This document shows positions 39,807 to 47,153 of a DNA stretch of 64,000 nucleotides, one piece after another. Source of the DNA: Streptococcaceae bacterium (lineage in GTDB: Bacteria > Bacillota > Bacilli > Lactobacillales > Streptococcaceae); contig CABIZZ010000001.1 in the NCBI GenBank assembly GCA_902363395.1, positions 1,178,001 through 1,242,000 of the forward strand, written 5' to 3'. The notes under the pieces were generated by a model. That model had not been told where the DNA came from. It was given only the letters and a program-made list of their open reading frames with translations, and did no database searches. The number at the start of each line of letters is the position of its first letter. Position 1 is the first letter of the stretch. The position numbers were made by a program, and so were the translations under genes.

Positions 39807-39893
39807 TTCTTTCAAAAAATTAAGTGGGATACGATTTTCTATGTAGAGCTCATCCGATTTAGTAATATTGGTATTTGAAATATATATTATCAT
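39789..39893 (-). CDS. Small 34-aa ORF coupled to the ABC exporter gene
   Basis: ATG overlaps the exporter stop codon (TAATG). The peptide starts MIIYISNTNITKSDELYIEN and ends LNFLKEVRKYK, then stops inside the truncated repeat. It has no signal peptide or double-Gly leader. It may be the N-terminal remnant of a longer gene cut off by the rearrangement that truncated the repeat, or it may be untranslated. Confidence 0.3.
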   Translation of the reverse strand: MIIYISNTNITKSDELYIENRIPLNFLKEVRKYK

Positions 39894-41575
39894 TACACAC
39901 TCAACTCAAACAACTTATAAAACTCACCTCTCCTATCCATCAAATCACTGAAAGAACCTTCTTCAACAATAACGCCATCTTTCATAAAGAGAATTCTATC
40001 ATATTTTTTCAAAATGTTCTCATTCAACTTGTGGGTTACTACAAGTGCAGTCAAATCTTGAATATCCAGGATTGAATTTTCAATTTCAGTAGTTACTTGA
40101 TTATCCAAAGATGAGGTTGCCTCATCCAATAATAAGATCGGTGTTTTTCGAATCAAGGCACGCGCAATACTAAGTCTTTGTTTTTGTCCACCAGATAGAT
40201 TTGAGCCATTCTCTCCACATAAAGCTTGTAGACCAGATTCATTTTCTAAAACATAACTTTCTAAACCTGACTGATGTACAGCTTGCTTTATTCCCTCATC
40301 AGTGAAGGATTGATTAAGAGTAATATTCGCTCTTAAAGTATCATCAAAAATATAAACGTCTTGCTGAACAATAGTCATTAAGTTATAAAGACTCTCTGCT
40401 GAAATAGCTTGTATATCTTGATTATCAATTGAAATATGTCCACTTGTTACATCGTAAAAACGCAGCAATAGATTGAGCAAAGTTGATTTTCCACTCCCTG
40501 ACATTCCTACAATTGCAATTTTTTCCCCTTTTTGAATCTTCAAAGATAAATGATTAAAAATCTTTTCTTCAGTATTAGGATAAGAAAAATCTATATTTGA
40601 AAAAGAAATAACATCATCGAAATATTCTTTCATTTTACCAGTTTGAAGTTCGATTACATCTTTTACCTCAAATGCATCTAGTGTTGCCTGACCTTCACGG
40701 AATTTACTCATTCCCATACCAACTTCATTTAGTGGCATTACTACAAAATTGACCAGTTGAACAATAGCTGTCACACTCCCAATTGTGGTATAGCCATTAA
40801 ATACGAAATACATCCCTCCACCAAAAGCTACTAAAAAAACAATCATCCCCGAAAGCTGCGAAATAACTTTAGCTAAGACATCAAATTTTCCTTTCATAAA
40901 ATATATCTCATCCAATTTTTCGCTTTCATTTCTGTAATCTTGACGGATAGCCTCTTTCACATTAAAACTTTTTATAACTAGAAACCCTGCTAAAATATCT
41001 TTAACCTTAGCTAAATACTTCTGATCGGCAATCATGGCACTCTTTTGAAGATAAGCTGATTTCTGTCCAATGAATCCAGAAATCATCATTGGAATAATGC
41101 TAGCAATGATAACCAATAAGGTCAAATACCAATTACCTATAAACATAGCTAGGAGCGAAAAAATCATTAAGGAAAGGTTTTTTGAAATATTAAAATACTG
41201 GTGTAGATAATCTTGCTCAATTTTCTTCATATTTTCGGTTAATACAGAAATAAATTTCCCTGATTTTTCTTTAGAAAAGTCTCTATAATCCCTATCTAAA
41301 ATAGATTGGAACACCTTATTTTTGTATCTTGACATGATTTGCCTAACAAGTCTATTTTTCAATCGAAGAGATATAAAGTTGAGCCCTGCATATATGAAAA
41401 TAACACTAGCTCCTACTAGTACCGCTTGAGTTAAGGCATCTTCATTTTGGGACATACCACTATCAATAATACCTTTAATAGAATAAGCAAAAGCAATATT
41501 AGTTAAAGGGACCAGTATATTAAATATCATGAAAGCATAAAAAGCCTTCTGATGATTCTTTATCAATTGTTTCAT
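39893..41575 (-). CDS. ABC exporter, fused membrane and ATPase domains
   Basis: A 560-aa half transporter. Six-helix type-1 exporter domain (about 1-310), then an ATPase with Walker A GMSGSGKST (about 354-362), Q-loop, LSGGQKQRLSIARAL, and ILLLDEATSSLD. No N-terminal peptidase domain, so it is not a C39 bacteriocin processor. It is AT-rich with rare-codon character unlike the rex genes. It lies 2 bp after the ATPase gene of the same operon. Substrate unknown; drug, peptide or lipid export fits the TetR control. Confidence 0.88.
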   Translation of the reverse strand: MKQLIKNHQKAFYAFMIFNILVPLTNIAFAYSIKGIIDSGMSQNEDALTQAVLVGASVIFIYAGLNFISLRLKNRLVRQIMSRYKNKVFQSILDRDYRDFSKEKSGKFISVLTENMKKIEQDYLHQYFNISKNLSLMIFSLLAMFIGNWYLTLLVIIASIIPMMISGFIGQKSAYLQKSAMIADQKYLAKVKDILAGFLVIKSFNVKEAIRQDYRNESEKLDEIYFMKGKFDVLAKVISQLSGMIVFLVAFGGGMYFVFNGYTTIGSVTAIVQLVNFVVMPLNEVGMGMSKFREGQATLDAFEVKDVIELQTGKMKEYFDDVISFSNIDFSYPNTEEKIFNHLSLKIQKGEKIAIVGMSGSGKSTLLNLLLRFYDVTSGHISIDNQDIQAISAESLYNLMTIVQQDVYIFDDTLRANITLNQSFTDEGIKQAVHQSGLESYVLENESGLQALCGENGSNLSGGQKQRLSIARALIRKTPILLLDEATSSLDNQVTTEIENSILDIQDLTALVVTHKLNENILKKYDRILFMKDGVIVEEGSFSDLMDRRGEFYKLFELSV

Positions 41576-41577
41576 CC

Positions 41578-42315
41578 TTAATCTACCTCATAATTCTTAA
41601 TTTCATTTAGAAAATGAGACATAAAATATTCTTCTAAGTTAATATTCTCTCTCCTAATCTCTTTCATAGAGACCTGTTCTACAATTTCTCCATTTTTGAT
41701 AAAACCAATTTTATCTGCTATCTGTGAAATTTCCGATAATATATGACTCGATATTAGTATTGTAATTCCATGCTCCTTAGAAAGCGACAACAAAAGATTT
41801 CGAATTTCTTGAATTCCTATTGGATCTAAACCATTGATTGGCTCATCTAAAATTAACAATTTAGGTTTTGTTAGAAAGGCACGAGCTAAACCAAGCCTTT
41901 GCCTCATTCCTAACGAAAAATCTTTTACTTTTTTAGTCGTATTCTTTAATCCGACCATTCTTAAGGCTCTTATTATATCTGATTCAATAATATTTTTCCC
42001 CATATACTGAGCGTGAATTTCCAAAATTTCTTTTGCAGTGCAATTATCATAAAAAATTGGTGATTCAATAATACTTCCAATCTGACTTAGGATTTCTTCT
42101 CTGTGTTCTTGTAAATTTTTCCCAAAAATCTCAATACTACCTGATGTAATTGTTGATAAGGATAACATACATTTCATTAACGTTGTTTTTCCAGCACCAT
42201 TCGGTCCTAAAAAACCATAGATTTCTCCTTCAGCAATTTGAAGGTTGATACCACTTAAAATTTCTTCTTTATCAATTGTTTTAAACACTTCTTTTATTTC
42301 AACAATATTTCTCAT
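41578..42315 (-). CDS. ABC transporter ATP-binding protein (DrrA/BcrA-like)
   Basis: A 245-aa ATPase: FLGPNGAGKTTLMKC (Walker A), SLGMRQRLGLARAFL (signature), LLILDEPINGLDP (Walker B). The type resembles BcrA/CcmA multidrug or bacteriocin-resistance ATPases, the natural partner of the ABC-2 permease gene upstream. The start is taken at the internal Met with GAGAGATAGAA upstream; the longer reading adds 12 residues. 135 bp of AT-rich non-coding sequence separates it from the permease gene. Confidence 0.88.
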   Translation of the reverse strand: MRNIVEIKEVFKTIDKEEILSGINLQIAEGEIYGFLGPNGAGKTTLMKCMLSLSTITSGSIEIFGKNLQEHREEILSQIGSIIESPIFYDNCTAKEILEIHAQYMGKNIIESDIIRALRMVGLKNTTKKVKDFSLGMRQRLGLARAFLTKPKLLILDEPINGLDPIGIQEIRNLLLSLSKEHGITILISSHILSEISQIADKIGFIKNGEIVEQVSMKEIRRENINLEEYFMSHFLNEIKNYEVD

Positions 42316-42450
42316 TTCTATCTCTCTTTCTATATCCAGCTTTAAATGCAAGAATTTTTCTCCCGGAGCATAAATACTAACTTATACAGTCTCTTTTTTT
42401 ATAGAAATCATTAAGGAATTATCACTTTACTTCAATTAAACTCAGGTATG

Positions 42451-43191
42451 CTACTTGATACTAATATCTTGTCTTGAAATACTAGAGATTGAAAAAGAAG
42501 TAATCATTAAACTTATGAAACTTGCAAATATCAAAAAGAATAGGTTATCAGCAATATTATTAGATAAACTTCCTGGACTGGCATTCGAAAGTAATGCTGC
42601 TAAACCAAGTCCAGTAAATATTGTTATAGCTGTCGAATGCTTAATCATACCTAAAACAAATGGTAGTAAGCCTATTAGTACTGTTCCAAACGTTATTCCA
42701 GCTAAGTTAATCAATTGATTAGCTACAGGGATACAACTAGATTCAGTTACAACAGCCATGAATCTAATGAATATTTGAATAACTAAATATGCAGAAAATT
42801 GGGCAATATATGCTATTAGAATGACTGAAATAATTTTTCCCCATAGTAAATTTATTTTAGGAATAGGGTAAGAAAACAACTGAAAAATTGTTCTTTGTTT
42901 AAATTCATCAATAATAATCCTAGATAATAAATAAGATTCGAAAATCAAAAATGCTGCTTTTGTAAATAAAGATGAAAACAATGAAGCTGCAATTGTCCAA
43001 CCTTCCCATTTACCAGTAATTCTAATTACATTAGAATCCTGTCCAGTGAATTCACCCAGTTTATTATCTGTAGCTAACCCCATGATTATGATTCCTGAAA
43101 TACCTAATACTATAAATATAGTACACAACCAAGCAAAAAATAATTTAGATTTTGAAACCTTATTTAATTCTATTTTAATAAGCGACAACAT
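42451..43191 (-). CDS. ABC-2 type permease
   Basis: A 246-aa integral membrane protein with about six spans (FFAWLCTIFIVLGISGIIIMG first; FFLIFASFISLMITSFSIS last). The cytoplasmic-loop pattern is that of ABC-2 permeases that pair with BcrA-like ATPases. The start MLSLIK follows GGAGGAAAA; the longer reading includes the ribosome site itself. First structural gene after two TetR operators. Confidence 0.82.
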   Translation of the reverse strand: MLSLIKIELNKVSKSKLFFAWLCTIFIVLGISGIIIMGLATDNKLGEFTGQDSNVIRITGKWEGWTIAASLFSSLFTKAAFLIFESYLLSRIIIDEFKQRTIFQLFSYPIPKINLLWGKIISVILIAYIAQFSAYLVIQIFIRFMAVVTESSCIPVANQLINLAGITFGTVLIGLLPFVLGMIKHSTAITIFTGLGLAALLSNASPGSLSNNIADNLFFLIFASFISLMITSFSISSISRQDISIK

Positions 43192-43248
43192 AGATTTTTC
43201 CTCCAAAAAATTTTGTTAATATTAATTACACTATTCAAAAAACACTTT

Positions 43249-43301
43249 ACATACTTCTGGTATGTTTAAACTTAAAAATTATACATACTAAAGGTATGTA
43301 T
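43249..43301. promoter_or_regulatory. Two TetR operators upstream of the ABC operon
   Basis: ACATAC-TTCTG-GTATGT at 43249-43265, and ATACATAC-TAAAG-GTATGTAT at 43281-43301. They share CATACTNNNGGTATG-type half-sites with the site in front of tetR. The second overlaps a minus-strand TATAAT. Confidence 0.8.
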
Positions 43302-43362
43302 AATAAAATTTTTAATACCATATCTAGAGTATGGTATTATTTTAAAATTCTATACGTAAAAC

Positions 43363-43998
43363 TTATTTACTACTTTTTAAGTGATCAAATAATTTGAAAA
43401 TTACTTCCATCATTTCATCAGTAATCAACTGCACTCCTAACCCTTCAAAAGTAAGTTTAATGAAATTCATTTTCCGCTTTAATTCTTCTACTGAAAAAAC
43501 AGAAATTTGGAATCCAATCCAAACATCTAGAGTTAAAATGATTAAATCTGCTAGTTCTTCTGGGTATTCGGTTTTTATTGATTCATCTTTAACACCTTCG
43601 TGAACTTTTTCTCTAATTTCGAGTAAAAAATCAGAAAATAGACCTAGATACTGCTCTCCTAACAAACGTGGACTTCTTAGCATGATTGAGGCAGAGTAAA
43701 CGAGCCTTTGGTGCTCAAAATTAGAGAAAGAGTCCATCAAAGAATTTTGTATCTTTTCTAATCCAGTATTTCCTCTCCAATTATAATTTAAAATTTCTTG
43801 ATTATTTTCGCTAATGATTGTTTGCAGTATATCATATTTAGACTCAAAATGATGATAGATAACACCTTTTGTTAATCCACCTAAGCCATCTATGATATCT
43901 TGTATTGACGTATTATCAAATCCTTTTTCTAAAAATAGATTTTTAGAGACCTCTAGGATTTTTTTTCTAGTTTCATGTGAGTTTCTATTCCTTGCCAT
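43363..43998 (-). CDS. TetR-family regulator of the ABC island
   Basis: A 211-aa TetR protein: HETRKKILEVSKNLFLEKG, then the HTH NTSIQDIIDGLGGLTKGVIYHHFESKYDIL. The C-terminal ligand domain is QacR/YfiR-like in length. AT-rich like its neighbours. One operator copy lies in its own promoter and two lie before the permease gene just downstream, so it likely represses itself and the exporter until an inducer binds. Confidence 0.88.
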   Translation of the reverse strand: MARNRNSHETRKKILEVSKNLFLEKGFDNTSIQDIIDGLGGLTKGVIYHHFESKYDILQTIISENNQEILNYNWRGNTGLEKIQNSLMDSFSNFEHQRLVYSASIMLRSPRLLGEQYLGLFSDFLLEIREKVHEGVKDESIKTEYPEELADLIILTLDVWIGFQISVFSVEELKRKMNFIKLTFEGLGVQLITDEMMEVIFKLFDHLKSSK

Positions 43999-44014
43999 TA
44001 TAACTCTTCCTTAT

Positions 44015-44029
44015 CATACTAATGGTATG
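44015..44029. promoter_or_regulatory. TetR operator in front of its own gene
   Basis: CATAC-TAATG-GTATG lies 17 nt upstream of the tetR start codon and matches the two operators at 43249 and 43281. Confidence 0.78.
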
Positions 44030-44110
44030 TTTTTTTATTATAATCTAACAAATTAATGTTGTCAATTTTTTGTTGTTTCCAATAATACTTTGGAAATTTT
44101 ATAAAACCTA

Positions 44111-44132
44111 AAAACGACCTTTCGGTCGTTTT
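44111..44132 (-). terminator. Terminator of ktrB-ktrA
   Basis: AAAACGACC and GGTCGTTTT pair around a 4-nt loop; T's follow on the minus strand. It abuts the ktrA stop codon. Confidence 0.8.
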
Positions 44133-44133
44133 C

Positions 44134-44808
44134 CTAGTTTGTTTCCTCTAAGAGGTCTTGGATTCTATCCAGATACTGGTTGTCTGTCACCGCCATCACG
44201 CGCACCCCTTCTGGCCAGATAAAGTCGGGACCAATCTGACTTCGCAAAGGCTGATCTTCCGCATCTCGATAGCCAATAATATTGAGTTGATATTGGTCTC
44301 TGATTTCCAAGTCTCGAATGCTTTTTCCTACCCAGCTAGCTGGAACTGTAAACTCGACCACCACCACTGCTTCATCCAACTGGAAGACTTCAATCCCGTG
44401 TTGGAAAAGGATCATCTTGGCCAGAGACATCCCCGCTTCTACCTCTGGTAGGATGACCAAATCAGCCCCAATCTTCTCAAGGACTTCCTTGGTCACTTCA
44501 TTCTTGACCTTGACAATGACTCGCTCAACACCAAGGGCCTTACAATGCATGACCGCCAGCACACTGGACTCCAAGTTTTCTCCCGTCGCGATCACGACTG
44601 TGTCACAGGTACCGATATCAGCCGCATCCAAGAGGTCCATTTCTGTAATGTCTCCAACAATTCCAGTCGAAATCATGGATTCATATTGGTTGATCACATC
44701 TGCGTGATCGTCAATTGCAATAATATCCACATCCTGATCCTGCAGAGTTTTCAGGATACTCTGTCCAAAAATTCCTAATCCTAAAATTCCAATGGTTCGA
44801 TTCTCCAT
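44134..44808 (-). CDS. ktrA: Potassium uptake regulatory subunit KtrA/TrkA
   Basis: Cytoplasmic RCK ring subunit that gates the potassium channel subunit KtrB. It is 224 aa. The N-terminal RCK_N has ILGLGIFGQSIL and acidic VDIIAIDDHADV for the nucleotide. The C-terminal RCK_C part (about 140-224) may bind a second messenger; c-di-AMP binding is known for relatives. It lies 9 bp after ktrB with RBS TAGGAG. Confidence 0.92.
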   Translation of the reverse strand: MENRTIGILGLGIFGQSILKTLQDQDVDIIAIDDHADVINQYESMISTGIVGDITEMDLLDAADIGTCDTVVIATGENLESSVLAVMHCKALGVERVIVKVKNEVTKEVLEKIGADLVILPEVEAGMSLAKMILFQHGIEVFQLDEAVVVVEFTVPASWVGKSIRDLEIRDQYQLNIIGYRDAEDQPLRSQIGPDFIWPEGVRVMAVTDNQYLDRIQDLLEETN

Positions 44809-44817
44809 AAGTTTCTC

Positions 44818-46200
44818 CTATCCAATAATGATGTCTGCCTTGGCATACTGCAAGGTATCTGCTTTCTTGGCTTGGTAATTGTTCAAGCTAACCATGAGGG
44901 TCAAAGGACCAATCCGTCCGATAAACATGAGGACCATGATAATGCCTAGTCCCGCTCCATTTAAGGTTGAGGTTACATTGGCGGTCACTCCCACTGTCGC
45001 TAGAGCGGATACCACCTCAAAGACCAAATAAATAAAGCGTTGGCCATCCGGCGTCACCAAACAGATTCCTAATAGCCCCACTAAGAAGGTCAACTGGAAA
45101 ATCACCGCCGTCCCAAAGGAACGTTGAACAATGTCTGGTGAAATCGTACGTTTTCCTAAATTGGTATGTGGTAGCCCCAATAGTTCCTTCCGAGCCAGGA
45201 GCAAGAGGACCAGGAAGGTGGTGATCTTCATGCCCCCTGCTGTCCCTCCTGGTGCTCCACCTAAAAACATCTGCAAGAGATAGATAAAGAGTGTCACTGG
45301 CCGGACTGCTGTATAATCTAAGGAAGCAAATCCGGCTGTCCGCATGCTGACAGTTTGGAAAAAGCTGACCAAGACCTTCTCTCCCAATGGGAGGGACCCA
45401 ATGGTTGCCGGATTATTAAACTCGGTCAAGAGGCTGGTTACTGTCCCAAAGAGGAGAATCGCAGCTGTTAACCAGAGAACCACCTTGGTGTGAAAGCGAA
45501 GAGTCCGTCGTCCGGATTGGTTACGGGCCTTGGTGGCCAGGTCAAACCAAACCATAAAGCCCAACCCCCCTGTAATAATAAGGGCAGACAAAGTCAGATT
45601 GACCAACCAATCGGTCTGGAAACTCATCATACTATCGCCCCCAAAATTATCAAAGCCCGCATTACAAAAAGCGGAAATCGCTACAAAGATAGAGTTAAAG
45701 ATTCCATGTCCCCAGCCGAAGCGAGGTATAAAGCGGGTCATGAGGAGCAAGGCTCCCAGACCTTCGATGGTAAAGGTGGTAATAAAGATGGAGCGGACAA
45801 AACGGGCCAAGCTCTGGTTATTGCTAAAGCTAAAACTGTCCCGAATGGTCTGCCGGTCCTTGTAACTGAGCTTTTGTCGGTTCTCCATAAAGAAGAGACC
45901 GATAAAGGTCAAGATACCTAGGCCTCCGATCTGGATCAAAAGCATACAGATCAATTGCCCCCAGCCATTATAGGTCGAAGCCACTGACTGGGTAAAGAGC
46001 CCTGTCACACAGACCATGGAAACCGCTGTAAAAAGATGATCGACATAGCCTGCTGTTGAGCTTGCTTGCTGGACAAAAGGCAGACTCAGTAAGAAGGAGC
46101 CGATTAAGATGACTAAGGCAAAACTGAGAAAGATCCGCCTTGCTGGAGACAGGCCTTTAATCTTGGACTGCCACTGTTTAAAAAATGATTTGACTAACAT
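44818..46200 (-). CDS. ktrB: Potassium transporter membrane subunit KtrB (TrkH family)
   Basis: A 460-aa potassium transporter with four M1-P-M2 repeats. The four selectivity-filter segments are visible: VTGLF, NAGFD, TAGFA and TVGVT, each with the key Gly. An internal Gly-rich gate segment, GGAPGGTAGGMKITT, is present in the third repeat. RBS is weak. Forms the transport unit with KtrA immediately downstream. Not obviously regulated at the DNA level. Confidence 0.92.
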   Translation of the reverse strand: MLVKSFFKQWQSKIKGLSPARRIFLSFALVILIGSFLLSLPFVQQASSTAGYVDHLFTAVSMVCVTGLFTQSVASTYNGWGQLICMLLIQIGGLGILTFIGLFFMENRQKLSYKDRQTIRDSFSFSNNQSLARFVRSIFITTFTIEGLGALLLMTRFIPRFGWGHGIFNSIFVAISAFCNAGFDNFGGDSMMSFQTDWLVNLTLSALIITGGLGFMVWFDLATKARNQSGRRTLRFHTKVVLWLTAAILLFGTVTSLLTEFNNPATIGSLPLGEKVLVSFFQTVSMRTAGFASLDYTAVRPVTLFIYLLQMFLGGAPGGTAGGMKITTFLVLLLLARKELLGLPHTNLGKRTISPDIVQRSFGTAVIFQLTFLVGLLGICLVTPDGQRFIYLVFEVVSALATVGVTANVTSTLNGAGLGIIMVLMFIGRIGPLTLMVSLNNYQAKKADTLQYAKADIIIG

Positions 46201-46231
46201 AGCTTCATTGTATCATAAAAAGAGAAAAGAC

Positions 46232-46996
46232 CTACAAGTGATGAACCATTTCTAGGCATAATTCTAAGGCCTTCTCAAATGCTTCAGATCCCCAGTCACG
46301 CTGATCATAATTTTCCAGGTCTGCAAGCGAATCTGCGGTAAATAGGAGCAAGCCCCAAACCGCCCCACGAAGCTGGGCGACTGCTGCAAGGGAGGCACAC
46401 TCCATCTCCACCACACTACACCCTTCTTCAATGCGATAGGCCACCTTGTCAGGTGTCTCTCTATAAAAGCCATCGGTCGACCAGGTCATAACCTCTTGAT
46501 AAGGAATGGCCGCTTGTTTGAGGACCCTTTCAATGGCATTCAGTGCTCGCCTATCCACTTCGATATAACGGGAGGGTGCTACATAATGGTAACTAGCTCC
46601 CTCATCTCGCAAGGCTTTTGTTGGGATTAAAAAGGCATTTTCTTCCATGTCCACCAAGACGCCACAGCTTCCTGAAGAAATGATTTTCCTCACCCCATAG
46701 CCAATCAACCAATCCATAAATTGGGCAGCAGCTGCAGATCCAACTGGCGCTTGCGCCAAGCAGATTTCCTCTCCTTGGTCCTCCATAACATAAACCGGAT
46801 AGGTCCTGGTAGCTGAGACAAAGCTAGCTACTTCTTTGGCTCCAACAGCTTTGGCAAAGCGATCAATCTCATCCTCCAAGAAAGCGTACACACATTTTTC
46901 AGGTAGGTGCAGATTTAGTCCCTCATGAGTCGGCATAATGACCGCCTGCGGATTGTCGTCAAACTCTAAAATAGGAATTTCATGTTTATGAATCAT
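46232..46996 (-). CDS. Nucleoside phosphorylase (uridine/purine type)
   Basis: A 254-aa PNP/UDP-superfamily enzyme. SSGSCGVLVD forms the phosphate/base loop, WSTDGFYRETPD is the substrate segment, and VVEMECASLAAVAQLRG carries the ribose-binding Glu. MEC rather than MEA/MES favours the uridine-phosphorylase-like subgroup, but the base cannot be fixed. RBS GGAGG. It is 31 bp upstream of ktrB in the same direction, possibly co-transcribed. Confidence 0.85.
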   Translation of the reverse strand: MIHKHEIPILEFDDNPQAVIMPTHEGLNLHLPEKCVYAFLEDEIDRFAKAVGAKEVASFVSATRTYPVYVMEDQGEEICLAQAPVGSAAAAQFMDWLIGYGVRKIISSGSCGVLVDMEENAFLIPTKALRDEGASYHYVAPSRYIEVDRRALNAIERVLKQAAIPYQEVMTWSTDGFYRETPDKVAYRIEEGCSVVEMECASLAAVAQLRGAVWGLLLFTADSLADLENYDQRDWGSEAFEKALELCLEMVHHL

Positions 46997-47153
46997 CTAT
47001 TGCCTCCAAACTTGTTTGTAACATTATATAAGTCCATCTAGTCTGTGTCAAGGAGAGATAGCGAAATGGACTATTTTCCTTCCACAGCAACTCCCCATAT
47101 AACTGAATACTTTCAACTATGATATAATGGGGACAGTACAAGGGAGGAAACCA

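Noticed and set aside
43316..43337. AATACCATA...TATGGTATT inverted repeat after tetR as a fourth operator or a terminator
   Set aside because: The half-sites differ from CATAC/GTATG and no T run follows on the tetR strand; function unclear.
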